A stretch of 64,000 nt of DNA from Bacteroidales bacterium (GTDB lineage Bacteria > Bacteroidota > Bacteroidia > Bacteroidales > Marinilabiliaceae), in the NCBI GenBank assembly GCA_017417385.1, contig JAFPZF010000029.1, positions 75,953 to 139,952 of the forward strand. The letters run 5' to 3'. A program made the position numbers and the translations under genes. This document shows, in pieces, positions 15,601-23,542 of this stretch (its first letter is position 1; every line of letters starts with the position of its first letter). Below the pieces are notes generated by a model. The model ran no database searches. It saw only the letters and a program-made list of their open reading frames with translations, and was not told where the DNA came from.

Positions 15601-17627
15601 CCTATTACGTAGCCGATGCGAACATAGAGACGACATTTCAGGAGGTCGACCACAGGACGGCGGACAACTACCTGACATACGACAATATCTGCCTGACGGA
15701 CACATTCCAGACGGCGGAGCCGAAGCAGAGGACGTTCGAACTCGATGATTTCTTTGCTGGGAACACGGAGCTAGTTCAGCAGCAGAAGAAGGCCAATATA
15801 CGCGTCATAATAGGCAATCCGCCATACGACGTTGCAGACAAAGGGATAGACTATACAGTCATCACAGACCGAATCAAACAGACGTATCTCAGTCAGAAAA
15901 CGACGGTACTCAGCAAAGGATCTTACAACAGCTACATTATGGCTTTCCGTTGGGCGTCGGATCGTCTTGCACAATCGCCAGAGGGGGGAGTCGTGGCGTT
16001 TATCACGCCGGCAAATTGGCTTACGGGAGGAACAGAGACGGGAATCAGGAGGTGCTTCGAGAACGAGTTCACAAGCATATACGTCTTTAACCTTAGGGGG
16101 CGGCAGATAGGAGTCAAGGGCGAAGAGAGCCGGCGAGAGGGCGCAAAGATTTTTGAAAGTGGATGTCGTCAGCCCATAGCCATGACATTCCTCGTCCGGA
16201 ATCCACGAAAGGCAGGACAGAAAGCGGAGATACACTATTTCGAAGTCGAGGACTATATCAAGACAGCGGCCGAGAAATTACAGATAGTCTCTTCGGCGAA
16301 GAGTGTATTGAGCGGAAATATAGCATGGCGGGACATCACTCCGAATGCGCTACATGATTGGTTTGACCAGAGGCCGGATAATGATCCGTTCGAAGCGTTG
16401 ATACCGGTTGCACCGACAGCCAAGAACTTCGAGAAAGAGCAGCGTAGCTTCTTCACAGCGAACATCATCGGGGTATCAAGTAACCGCGACGTATGGGTGA
16501 GCGGATACAATCGGAAAGAGATAGAGGACAATGTACGTGCTATGCTGACGGAATATGAAAAGATCCGAGAGGACTTTGAGACACGGAAGCAGGTAGATCC
16601 AAACGCCCAGCCAAGCATAGACAAGAGTGACGCCGCAAAGAAACGGATAGCATGGACTGTAGGTTTGGAAGGAAAAGTAAGGCAGAACACAGTCATTACA
16701 TTTCAGCCTGACAGATTTGTCAGTGAGACATACAGACCGTTTGTCACGCAAGAGCTATACTATGACCCCAATGTCATAGAACGTCCAGGGCTTTGGAGGA
16801 AGGTATTGCCAACCACAAGACACAGTAATCGGGTGATTGCAGTAAGTGGGGATTATACTCTTATGTCATCAAGTATAGTTGACCTCCATTTTATCGGTGA
16901 TACACATTTCTTTCCTCTTTACACGTACAGTCATATATCGGAGACGGGGAAGGTGGCGGAGAAGAATCTATTTGGGGAGCTATCGGTAGAGGGGTATGAG
17001 ACAGACGGGTACAAACGGGAGGACGGGATAAGCGACTGGATATTGAAAGAGGTGAGGGAGAGGTATGGACTGCGGGATGAGATAACGAAGGAGGGCATAT
17101 TCTACTACGTCTATGGCATATTGCACTCTGAGGAGTATCGCAAGCGGTATGCGGCGAACCTGAAGAGGGGGCTTCCACGGCTGCCGATAGTCTCGAGATA
17201 TGAGGATTTCCATGCGTATGCAGAAGCTGGGCGACAGCTTGCGGACCTGCATATCAACTATGTCGGTCGGCGGGCGCCGGCGGGTGTCACGGTCACGGGC
17301 GAGGAGAGTGGGAATTTTCACGTCGAGAAGATGCGTTACGCATCGAAGGACGACCACACGACGATAGTATACAACGATAACATAGTTATATCCGGGATAC
17401 CGCGCGAGGCGGAGGAGTACGTCCTGAACGGGAGGACGGCGATAGGGTGGGTAATTGAGTTCTACCGCATCAAGGAGGACAAGCAGACGGGCATAGTTTG
17501 CGACCCGAACACGGCGGAGGAGGTCAAGGCTAATCCGCGATATATACTCGACCTGCTGCTCTCGGTCATAGGAGTCTCCGTGGAGACAGTAAGGATAGTG
17601 AGAGGGTTGCCGAAGACGATAGAGTAG
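12675..17627 (+). CDS. Type ISP restriction-modification enzyme (nuclease-helicase-methyltransferase-TRD)
   Basis: A single 1650-residue chain, the size of LlaGI/LlaBIII-type enzymes. Order of parts: an Mrr-like PD-(D/E)XK nuclease (GIDLV with D65, then QCK at 79-81); an SF2 helicase/translocase with Walker A MACGTGKT (about 203-210), DEAH at 334-337, TATPKI and a QSVGRVMRN motif VI; an N6-adenine methyltransferase with motif I DPFTGTGTF (935-943) and motif IV NPPYD (1048-1052); and a long C-terminal target-recognition region to the end. Such enzymes recognise an asymmetric site, methylate adenine on one strand, and on unmodified DNA translocate and cleave after head-to-head collision. No separate specificity or methylase gene is needed or seen. 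Apparently intact. It lies next to AbiE, forming a small defence island. Confidence 0.95.
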   Translation: MMTINDILEIYRTAATERQKGTLFENLMMRWLSTDPRYASLFKQVWTWGESPIAVELGTKDLGIDLVALDNDGDWWAIQCKCYAEGTTIDKKDVDSFIANSGKKFQDPYTSAEVNYGHRMWISTSEHWGVNALESFEGQAIPTIRIHLHDLEISSVDWQKLYDGHDGETALQPGKQPRRDQLRVISNALAHYATGETRGKLIMACGTGKTYTSLRIAEEMLGEKSITLFLCPSIALLSQTLNAWMADKRQPIHAVCICSDASASMLNTEDDHIADSLSELPYPATTNVRSVCRQINKYRGEGGRIVIFSTYQSIGVVHDVQKEADFNIDLVICDEAHRTASVAASTGDEKCFTLVHDENYIRATRRLYMTATPKIYAPKAKAKAASDSALLYSMDDERVFGKTIDEISFSYAVQNGLLTDYKVLVLTMTENDIPKSLREKVQTDELQLRYDDTAKLIGCINGLSKRIALEDGVSFTAEELKNRMQRAIAFCSRISRTRKTPVDAVVSTEVAENMPKVSELYREQLSDEEAEKVVSVKAWHVDGSMPADERQRILDHLREDIPEGECHVVCNVQCLSEGVDVPALDAVLFLASKKSQVDIVQSVGRVMRNFRRGEGGKGDKGEKMFGYIIIPVVVPMHMSAEDALDNSDAFRPVWEILNALRSNDASFEAKVNTINLNKKKPVIVAPGTGTAFGGGFGIGAGDDGAGADAQSSFTFDWPEPAEWREMLYARMVKKVGNRIYWQNWSRKVGDMARTFQDRIYHTVVEEGQYTAEFNDFIEGLRADLNPAVSERQAIEMLAQHMIAQPIFDALFENYGFSSNNSVSKSMQRMLEVLADEAFRKDLDQLDDFYTNVRATVSETDNLAAKQRIIKDLYQGFFAEAFSAAVPQTTNTTAVKDKVIIYTPVECVDFMLRSADDLMRAEFGVGLTDEGVGILDPFTGTGTFLTRLLQIDGLIRPEDRERKYRSEIHANELLLLAYYVADANIETTFQEVDHRTADNYLTYDNICLTDTFQTAEPKQRTFELDDFFAGNTELVQQQKKANIRVIIGNPPYDVADKGIDYTVITDRIKQTYLSQKTTVLSKGSYNSYIMAFRWASDRLAQSPEGGVVAFITPANWLTGGTETGIRRCFENEFTSIYVFNLRGRQIGVKGEESRREGAKIFESGCRQPIAMTFLVRNPRKAGQKAEIHYFEVEDYIKTAAEKLQIVSSAKSVLSGNIAWRDITPNALHDWFDQRPDNDPFEALIPVAPTAKNFEKEQRSFFTANIIGVSSNRDVWVSGYNRKEIEDNVRAMLTEYEKIREDFETRKQVDPNAQPSIDKSDAAKKRIAWTVGLEGKVRQNTVITFQPDRFVSETYRPFVTQELYYDPNVIERPGLWRKVLPTTRHSNRVIAVSGDYTLMSSSIVDLHFIGDTHFFPLYTYSHISETGKVAEKNLFGELSVEGYETDGYKREDGISDWILKEVRERYGLRDEITKEGIFYYVYGILHSEEYRKRYAANLKRGLPRLPIVSRYEDFHAYAEAGRQLADLHINYVGRRAPAGVTVTGEESGNFHVEKMRYASKDDHTTIVYNDNIVISGIPREAEEYVLNGRTAIGWVIEFYRIKEDKQTGIVCDPNTAEEVKANPRYILDLLLSVIGVSVETVRIVRGLPKTIE

Positions 17628-17678
17628 AAAAGTGGAGCAATGGAACTAATTGTTACATAATGTGTTTACAGTAATTCT

Positions 17679-17709
17679 GTACTATTTTCAGTTGGAATGA
17701 AAATAGTAC
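17679..17709. terminator. Hairpin between convergent genes (R-M and nadK)
   Basis: Perfect 12-bp arms GTACTATTTTCA (17679-17690) and TGAAAATAGTAC (17698-17709) with a 7-base loop, placed between two converging genes 52 and 56 bases away. Probably a bidirectional transcription end, although no long T-run follows on either strand. Confidence 0.6.
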
Positions 17710-17764
17710 AAAATGCACGTGGAAGGGGATAGGGTATTCCGAAAGAAGGGGAAGGAAATATGTA

Positions 17765-18655
17765 TTACTTAGACGAGTTGTTGCGGAGGTCGGCGCCCCA
17801 CATGAGTTTGTCTCGGATAGTCTCGAAGAAGGAGTAGCTATTGAGCTGGATACGGCAGACCGTCATGCGGCTACGGGCGATGCGGAGCCAGGTGCCAGTC
17901 TTCATGACGAAAGTCTGTCCGTCCACGGCAGCCATGAAGTGACCGCCACGGCCGTCAACACGAAGCGTCACGACGACGCTATCGGGGAGCAGCAGAGGGC
18001 GAATCGTCAGGTTGTGAGGGGCGACGGGGGAGAGAATAAGACTGCCGAGGGAGGGGGAGACGATAGGGCCGCCGACGCTCAGCGAGTAAGCCGTCGAGCC
18101 AGTGGCAGTCGCGAGAATGAGACCATCAGCCCAGTAGGACGTCAGGAAGTCGCCGTCGACATCAGCATCTATGTTGAGCATCGAGAGGCCGTCGCACTTA
18201 GATACAGCAATCTCGTTGATGGCGAAGCCAATAGGTTCGCGACCCTCTTTGTCGTAGAGGCTGAGGACGGGCAGTTCGATGATACGGTAGTTGCCAGCGA
18301 GGACGTCGTGCATAGCCTCTTGCAGGTGCTCTGGGGCGACATCCGAGAGGAAGCCCAGGCGGCCACGGTTGATGCCGAGGACAGGGATCTGAGTCCCCAT
18401 GACGAGCTTGCCGGCAGCGAGGAACGTCCCATCTCCGCCGACGCTCAGTACGACGTCAGCATCGACAGAGTCTGACTCGAAGCGCTCGGTACGCTCGACC
18501 TCGGGGAAGCCAGCGGCGAGCATGCCGTCGTAGAGCTGACCCCAGACGAGCGGCGTGATGCCCTCCTGACCGAGGATCTGCACGAGGCGACTGTAGGTCT
18601 GTGCAGACTGAGCGTCGTACTGACGGCTGAAGATAAGATACTTAGCGTTGCTCAT
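17765..18655 (-). CDS. nadK: NAD kinase
   Basis: 296 residues. Phosphorylates NAD to NADP with ATP. The diagnostic GGDGT motif lies in LSVGGDGTFLAAGKLV (about residues 71-86), with GINRGRLGFLSD and the C-terminal ATATGSTAYSLSVGGP following in the usual order. Its start overlaps the mpl stop by 4 bases, so it is the last gene of the run mpl-nadK. Full length. Confidence 0.97.
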   Translation of the reverse strand: MSNAKYLIFSRQYDAQSAQTYSRLVQILGQEGITPLVWGQLYDGMLAAGFPEVERTERFESDSVDADVVLSVGGDGTFLAAGKLVMGTQIPVLGINRGRLGFLSDVAPEHLQEAMHDVLAGNYRIIELPVLSLYDKEGREPIGFAINEIAVSKCDGLSMLNIDADVDGDFLTSYWADGLILATATGSTAYSLSVGGPIVSPSLGSLILSPVAPHNLTIRPLLLPDSVVVTLRVDGRGGHFMAAVDGQTFVMKTGTWLRIARSRMTVCRIQLNSYSFFETIRDKLMWGADLRNNSSK

Positions 18656-20019
18656 CGGGACAAGTCAGTTACAAGAGCCTTGATGTCGATGCCGCCGAAG
18701 TCGCCTGAGGACATCAGGAGGAGGACACAGCCTGGGGTAGCCTCACGGCGGACAGCAGCCTCTACGTCGGCAGAGGACTGGAGAACCACGAGACCATCCT
18801 GCGCGAAGGCGGCGGACACGTCGGTGGGAGTAAACTCGGCTAGGTGCTTAGCGTGGAGGACGTCGGGATTGTAGTAGACAATAGCGACGTCGGCCTTCTC
18901 CATAGCCCCGTTGTATTGAGGGAGGAAATCCTTAGTCAGGCTGCTGAAGGTGTGAAGCTCCATGGCGGCGACGATCTTACGGTCCGGATAACGCTCACGG
19001 ACTGCAGAGACAGTAGCGCGCAGCTTAGAAGGCGAGTGAGCGAAGTCGAGGTAGGCCGTCAGGCGGGGAGAGTCAGCGAGGAGCTGGAGACGGCGGGCAG
19101 CGCCAGTGAAGTCGCTGATAGCCTCGGCGAACTGGGCAGGGGAGATGCCGACCTGAGCGCAGGCGAGCATAGCAGCCTGCATATTCTGCATATTGTGCTG
19201 ACCGAAGACCGAGACGCGAACGTCGTGACCGTCGATAGAAGCGACAGTGTGGCCGTCGGCATCCGTGTGCCATTCAAAACCAGAATAGGGGTGGAGGGTG
19301 ACGTCGCTACGGACCGCAGAGGAGGCAATATCAGCAAGATTCTTGTCGGTCGCACAGTAAATGAACGAGCCGCCGGGCTGGATACTCTCGGCGAACTTGC
19401 GGAACTGACCGACGTAGGAGTCGAACGTCGGGAAGACGTTGACATGGTCCCAAGCGATGCCTGTCAGGATAGCAATATCCGGGTGATAGTGAAGGAATTT
19501 CGAGCGGCGGTCAGTCGGGGAGGTCAAGTATTCGTCGCCTTCGAAGACAGCCACCTTGGCGGACTGGCTAAGGCGGACCATAGTCTCGAAGCCCTCGACC
19601 TGAGCGCCGACCATATAGTCGAAGTCCACGCCGCACTTGCGGAGGACGTACATAATCATAGCCGTTGTCGTCGTCTTGCCGTGGCTACCGCCTACGACGA
19701 TACGCTTCTCGTGGGCCGTCTGTTCGTAGAGGTATTCAGGGAAGGAGTATATCTTCAGACCGAGCTCTTGAGCGCGGAGGAGTTCCGGATTGTCTGGGAG
19801 GGCGTGCATGCCGAGGATGACGGCGTCGAGGTCAGGGGTAATCCTCTCGGCGTGCCAGCCAGTGGCGTCAGGGAGCAGCCCCTTAGCTGCGAGGCGGCTA
19901 CGGCTAGGCTCGAAGAACTCGTCGTCTGAGCCAGAGACAGAGTAGCCCTTAGAATGGAGAGCGAGGGCGAGGTTGTGCATAACGGCACCGCCGATGGCGA
20001 TGAAATGAACTTTCTTCAT
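18652..20019 (-). CDS. mpl: UDP-N-acetylmuramate:L-Ala-gamma-D-Glu-meso-DAP ligase
   Basis: 455 residues, Mur ligase superfamily. Recycles peptidoglycan by attaching the recovered tripeptide to UDP-MurNAc. N-terminal Rossmann segment HFIAIGGAVMHNLALALHSKG, ATP loop GGSHGKTTTTAMI near residue 110, then EGDEYLTSPTDRRSKFLHY and TGIAWDHVNVFPTFDSY, and ATP-domain segment FGQHNMQNMQAAMLA. The HFIGI(G)G-M-H-N-A pattern and the SKFLHY segment separate Mpl from MurC. It overlaps nadK by 4 bases and follows the flippase-like gene by 12 bases, so it is co-transcribed. Confidence 0.93.
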   Translation of the reverse strand: MKKVHFIAIGGAVMHNLALALHSKGYSVSGSDDEFFEPSRSRLAAKGLLPDATGWHAERITPDLDAVILGMHALPDNPELLRAQELGLKIYSFPEYLYEQTAHEKRIVVGGSHGKTTTTAMIMYVLRKCGVDFDYMVGAQVEGFETMVRLSQSAKVAVFEGDEYLTSPTDRRSKFLHYHPDIAILTGIAWDHVNVFPTFDSYVGQFRKFAESIQPGGSFIYCATDKNLADIASSAVRSDVTLHPYSGFEWHTDADGHTVASIDGHDVRVSVFGQHNMQNMQAAMLACAQVGISPAQFAEAISDFTGAARRLQLLADSPRLTAYLDFAHSPSKLRATVSAVRERYPDRKIVAAMELHTFSSLTKDFLPQYNGAMEKADVAIVYYNPDVLHAKHLAEFTPTDVSAAFAQDGLVVLQSSADVEAAVRREATPGCVLLLMSSGDFGGIDIKALVTDLSR

Positions 20020-20031
20020 AGGAGAAAAGAA

Positions 20032-20988
20032 TTACTGTTGTTCGTTCGCCTTTTCGAAAGCGTCTGCGAGGTCTGGGGTGACTTCGGGAGGGGAAACATG
20101 CTTACCGTCAATAAGATCCGTACGGACGGCGAATACAATGCCGGGGAGCGAGGACACGAGACTCGTCAGGTAGAATAGAAGGCTAAGGGTGACGGCCGTC
20201 GCTGAGTGTACGCCAACGTACTCAGAGCCATACAAGAATGTCAACTCGCGGGAGCCGGCGCCACCGAAAGCAATAGGCACGGCAGAGGCAATGCTGCTGA
20301 GGAGGAAGAGGAAGAGATAGTCTGGCATCTGGGCCATATCTTCGCCGAGGGCGAGGAGGATAGAGAGGGCGGTAGCCATCTGGAGACCCTGGATGACGAC
20401 AGACTTGAGGAGGGCCATTTGACCAGCGAGGACAAGGTTCTTGTCGATGAACCATACGGCGAGGGCGTAGAGACCGATGCCGACGGGAATACAGAGGAGG
20501 AGCCAATGCTGGAGAGACTCGTCGATGCCGAAACCAGTCAGGATGCCAGAGCGGAGCGCCATATAGGCGACAGTGTAGACGCAGATAGCCACGAGGCCGC
20601 TTATACGGTCAGTCAGAAGAGCAGCGACCAGTTTCTTGTAGCTCGTCTGGTGACGCTTGTGGATCCAGTAGACCTTGTAGCCGTCTCCGCCGACGCCGCC
20701 GGGGAGGAAGAAGTTGTAGAACATCCCGAGCCAGTAGAGGCGGAGGTTGACGAGCTGTGATATTTCGACAGGGACATTACGGAGGACGCCCCAGACCCTC
20801 TCGGAGCTAAAGAGCTGAGAGATGACATAGAGGAAGAGGCCGACGAGGAGGTAGGAGTATTCGGCGTTGCGGACGAGGGAGATAGTCTCGTTGAAGTCGA
20901 TACGGCTGAATACAAGCCAGAGAGCGACGATAGACACTGCTATTTTCGCTGTAGTCTTGAGGGCTTTTTTCAGACGTTCGTTAGCCAT
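20032..20988 (-). CDS. Flippase-like integral membrane protein (UPF0104/LPTM family)
   Basis: 318 residues from the ATG at 20988 (MANERLKKALKTTAK); a longer frame to 21057 would overlap the next gene upstream and adds an implausible leader. About eight hydrophobic helices are visible (IAVSIVALWLVFS, YLLVGLFLYVISQLF, GLVAICVYTVAYMAL, LLLCIPVGIGLYALAVWF, YLFLFLLSSIASAVPIAFG, and others). Conserved family segments include FYNFFLPGGVGGDGYKVYW and FGGAGSRELTFLYG. Relatives form the membrane half of lysylphosphatidylglycerol synthase and are proposed to move lipids across the membrane; no aminoacyl-transferase domain is attached here. Sits between the 110-residue cysteine protein and mpl. Confidence 0.88.
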   Translation of the reverse strand: MANERLKKALKTTAKIAVSIVALWLVFSRIDFNETISLVRNAEYSYLLVGLFLYVISQLFSSERVWGVLRNVPVEISQLVNLRLYWLGMFYNFFLPGGVGGDGYKVYWIHKRHQTSYKKLVAALLTDRISGLVAICVYTVAYMALRSGILTGFGIDESLQHWLLLCIPVGIGLYALAVWFIDKNLVLAGQMALLKSVVIQGLQMATALSILLALGEDMAQMPDYLFLFLLSSIASAVPIAFGGAGSRELTFLYGSEYVGVHSATAVTLSLLFYLTSLVSSLPGIVFAVRTDLIDGKHVSPPEVTPDLADAFEKANEQQ

Positions 20989-20995
20989 ACAAGTA

Positions 20996-21328
20996 TTATT
21001 CTTTGAGCCTTTCGACGACAGAGTCGGCGAGGTCGACACAGAGAGGGCAAGGAACACGACCTTCGCCCTTGAGAGCCTTGCAAGTCAGGTATCCATCAGT
21101 CTTGTCGGCGAAAGCCTTTGTGACCTCGTCGGCCTTAGAAGGGAGGATCTGCTGGGCGGCGAAGAGGGCGCCACAGAGGCCGCCTGGAGCGCGTCCGGCA
21201 GCGAGGTCGGCGAACTTCTCGAGGGCCTGTTCTGGAGACAGACCGAGGTCGGCGTGATATTTAAAAGCCAGAGCCTGCGCGCAGTTGTGGCGGTAGGCGG
21301 GATGGCGGAAAGTGTCAGTTGCTTTCAT
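20996..21328 (-). CDS. Small cysteine-motif protein, C_GCAxxG-like
   Basis: 110 residues with five cysteines arranged as in the C_GCAxxG_C_C redox family: NCAQAL near residue 15, GGLCGALFAAQ near 50, then TCKALKG and VPCPLC near the C-terminus. No signal peptide. Proteins of this family are presumed to bind a metal or carry out thiol redox chemistry, but their roles are mostly unknown. It begins a probable operon with the flippase-like gene (7 bases downstream), mpl and nadK. Family assignment is by motif only. Confidence 0.75.
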   Translation of the reverse strand: MKATDTFRHPAYRHNCAQALAFKYHADLGLSPEQALEKFADLAAGRAPGGLCGALFAAQQILPSKADEVTKAFADKTDGYLTCKALKGEGRVPCPLCVDLADSVVERLKE

Positions 21329-21361
21329 AGGTGAACTTCTATAAATTGCTTTTTCTGCGTT

Positions 21362-21420
21362 GCATTCAACTTTGAAATCCTCATTTACTCCAGTAAACTC
21401 CGGTGTTCAAAGTTTCATGC
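21362..21420. repeat. Long nested inverted repeat between HD gene and cysteine-motif gene
   Basis: AACTTTGAA (21368-21376) pairs with TTCAAAGTT (21406-21414), and inside it TTTACT (21384-21389) pairs with AGTAAA (21392-21397) around CC. The outer parts also partly pair (GCAT/ATGC). The sequence lies in the only sizeable gap (125 bases) of this minus-strand gene run, so it could be a terminator, an RNA processing site or a REP-like element. There is no T-run directly after the stem. Confidence 0.65.
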
Positions 21421-21453
21421 GCCTTGAAAAATCTAATTTCTAGAACCTCCATA

Positions 21454-22008
21454 TTATATGATAGAAGGTATACGGAAGAGACGATCCATCTCTTCGAAAC
21501 GTTCGCGGGACTCGTCGCCATATTTAGAGACGCTACGGAGCGCCCTCTCGAACGACTTCTGCTCGGTCAGGTCGCGGCTCTTGCTAAAGAACTTGTCGGC
21601 GTAGCACACAATTTTCTCCTCGATAGAGATGGGGAGGTAGTCCATAGGAGGCAGGGGGAGGTTGTTTGCGACGACGTAGTCCTTAGTCATCCCCGAACCA
21701 GTGTGGCGAAGGCAGACGAGAGCCAGGTCGTGGAGACCGAGGGCTTCGAGAGCCTCGTAGCCAGCGTGGCCGTGACAGATGTAGGGGAGAGAGCCGTGGC
21801 ACTCGATGTCTGGGGCGTTGGTGAACACCACGCCAACATCGTGGATCATAGCAGCCTGGAAGACGAACTCGCGGTCGGCGTGGAGCTCAGGGTGAGCGTC
21901 GACGATAGCGAGGGCGAGGTCAGCCACGGCGCGGCTATGCGTCGTGACGATATGCCACAGCTTAGACTCCGGAGAGATGAATCTCTGGAGAATCTCCTCC
22001 CAGTTCAT
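21454..22008 (-). CDS. HD-domain hydrolase
   Basis: 184 residues from MNWEEILQ at 22008. The frame extends to 22047, but the extra 13 residues would overlap the hisIE 3' end. The HD metal site is visible: H in VTTHSRAVADLALAI, HD in QAAMIHDVGVVF (about residues 63-74), then a later histidine/aspartate set in ICHGHAGYEAL, RHTGSG and VCYADKFFSK. HD proteins of this kind are metal-dependent phosphohydrolases; the substrate here is unknown, a nucleotide being the usual guess. It directly follows hisIE (13 bases), so it is co-transcribed with the histidine genes. Confidence 0.88.
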   Translation of the reverse strand: MNWEEILQRFISPESKLWHIVTTHSRAVADLALAIVDAHPELHADREFVFQAAMIHDVGVVFTNAPDIECHGSLPYICHGHAGYEALEALGLHDLALVCLRHTGSGMTKDYVVANNLPLPPMDYLPISIEEKIVCYADKFFSKSRDLTEQKSFERALRSVSKYGDESRERFEEMDRLFRIPSII

Positions 22009-22021
22009 GGTGGACGCAGTT

Positions 22022-22615
22022 TTAGTGGTGTCGAGACTTGAGTTCACGAGCGACGTCCTCGATGCGGTAGCCCTTGTGAGTAAGCATTACGATGAGGTGG
22101 TAGAGGAGGTCGGCGCTCTCGTAGATAAAGTTCTCGTCGTCGCCTGAGGTAGCGCCGATGACACATTCGACAGCCTCTTCGCCGAGCTTCTTAGCAATCT
22201 TGTTAGTACCCTTGTTGAAGAGAGACGTCGTATAGGAGCCGTCTGGCATTTCCTTCTTGCGTCGGTCTATAAAGTCCTGGAGTTCCTTGAGGAAGAGGAC
22301 GTCGTCGGCCTCGTTGACCTCGTTCCAGCAGGTGTCGGCGCCAGTATGGCAGACAGGGCCGTCAGGTATGACCTTGATAAGGAGCGTGTCCTGGTCGCAG
22401 TCCTCGGCGATGCTGACGACGTTGAGGAAGTTGCCGCTTGTCTCGCCCTTAGTCCAGAGTTTCTGCCTAGAGCGGCTGAAGAAAGTGACACGCCCTTCGT
22501 TGCGAGTCTTTTCGAGAGCCTCCTCGTTCATATAGCCAAGCATGAGGACCTTGCCGGTCACGGAGTCCTGGATGATAGCAGGCACGAGGCCTCTTGTATC
22601 TTTAGAGAAATCCAT
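22022..22615 (-). CDS. hisI: Bifunctional phosphoribosyl-AMP cyclohydrolase / phosphoribosyl-ATP pyrophosphatase
   Basis: 197 residues, the fused HisI-HisE (hisIE) form. Catalyses the second and third steps of histidine synthesis. HisI half (1-110): MLGYMNEEALEKT, TFFSRSRQKLWTKGETSGN, EDCDQDTLLIKV and PVCHTGADTCW with its zinc cysteines and histidine. HisE half (about 115-197): LFNKGTNKIAKKLGEEAVECVIGA and ADLLYHLIVML. It lies 15 bases after hisF. The rest of the histidine pathway is not in this stretch. Confidence 0.97.
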   Translation of the reverse strand: MDFSKDTRGLVPAIIQDSVTGKVLMLGYMNEEALEKTRNEGRVTFFSRSRQKLWTKGETSGNFLNVVSIAEDCDQDTLLIKVIPDGPVCHTGADTCWNEVNEADDVLFLKELQDFIDRRKKEMPDGSYTTSLFNKGTNKIAKKLGEEAVECVIGATSGDDENFIYESADLLYHLIVMLTHKGYRIEDVARELKSRHH

Positions 22616-22630
22616 ATTAGAATTATTGAA

Positions 22631-23389
22631 TTAAGCCAGCCTGACAGGGATGCCCTGTCGGTGGAGGTAACGTTTCAAGTCTTGAATATCAATCTCGTGG
22701 AAGTGGAAGATGCTGGCGGCGAGTCCGGCGTCGGCCTTGCCGGCGGTGAAGACGTCGGCGAAGTGCTCCATCTTGCCAGCGCCGCCGCTTGCGATAATAG
22801 GGATGGAGAGATTCTCGCTAAGCTGAGCGAGGGCGTCGCAGGCGAAGCCGTTCTTGACGCCGTCGTGGTTCATGCTAGTGAAGAGGATTTCGCCGGCGCC
22901 ACGGTCTTGAGCCTCGGCAGCCCATGAGAAGAGCCTTTTCTCGGTAGGCACACGTCCGCCGTTGACAGTCACGACCCACTCGTTGTCGACTAGACGGGCG
23001 TCTATAGCGACAGTCACGAACTGGGAGCCGAAGTTGGAAGACAGTTCGTTGATAAGCTCAGGTCTTTTGACGGCGGCGGAGTTGATGCTCACCTTGTCGG
23101 CGCCAGCAGTGAGGAGCCTATCGGCGTCGGCGAGAGTAGAGATGCCGCCACCGACAGTGAAGGGGATATTGATTTTAGCTGCAATACGTTCGACGAGTTC
23201 GGCGAAAGTCTTACGTCCCTCGTGCGTCGCAGTGATGTCTAGGAACACGAGTTCGTCAGCGCCCATCCGGGCATATTCGGCGCCCAGTTCGACTGGGTCT
23301 CCGGCATCACGCAGTCCGACGAAGTTGACTCCCTTGACAGTTCTCCCGTCCTTGATATCGAGACAGGGAATAATTCTCTTTGCAATCAT
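22631..23389 (-). CDS. hisF: Imidazole glycerol phosphate synthase, cyclase subunit
   Basis: 252 residues from [20 protein letters not shown] at 23389; the frame runs on to 23482, but that extension contains the promoter element at 23395-23402. A TIM-barrel enzyme making imidazole glycerol phosphate and AICAR with ammonia supplied by HisH. Catalytic aspartates appear in PCLDIKDG (D11) and TVAIDARL (D130). Phosphate sites are [35 protein letters not shown] and [11 protein letters not shown]. It precedes hisIE by 15 bases. Confidence 0.97.
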   Translation of the reverse strand: MIAKRIIPCLDIKDGRTVKGVNFVGLRDAGDPVELGAEYARMGADELVFLDITATHEGRKTFAELVERIAAKINIPFTVGGGISTLADADRLLTAGADKVSINSAAVKRPELINELSSNFGSQFVTVAIDARLVDNEWVVTVNGGRVPTEKRLFSWAAEAQDRGAGEILFTSMNHDGVKNGFACDALAQLSENLSIPIIASGGAGKMEHFADVFTAGKADAGLAASIFHFHEIDIQDLKRYLHRQGIPVRLA

Positions 23390-23394
23390 AGCGG

Positions 23395-23402
23395 CAAAGA
23401 TA
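23395..23402 (-). promoter_or_regulatory. hisF promoter -7 element, almost leaderless
   Basis: TATCTTTG on the minus strand matches TAnnTTTG, ending only 5 bases before the hisF ATG at 23389. Transcription would then start at or just before the start codon. No TTTG stands 19-21 bases upstream. Confidence 0.5.
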
Positions 23403-23479
23403 CTACATATTTCGGAGTGTAGAGAAAAAGGGGGGTAAAAAATGGAGCGAGTGTGGTAGAGGGCGTCGGTGGAGATGTT

Positions 23480-23514
23480 CAAAAGGCATTTAAAGATGTC
23501 TGAAATGCATTTTG
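23480..23514 (-). terminator. Near-perfect hairpin upstream of hisF
   Basis: CAAAAGGCATTT (23480-23491) pairs with AAATGCATTTTG (23503-23514) with one mismatch and an 11-base loop. It lies 29 bases past the stop of the metallo-beta-lactamase fragment and before the hisF promoter, so it may end transcription from that side. Not followed by a T-run. Confidence 0.45.
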
Positions 23515-23542
23515 AGGGGAGATGGTCAGTCCTCGGGAGTCG

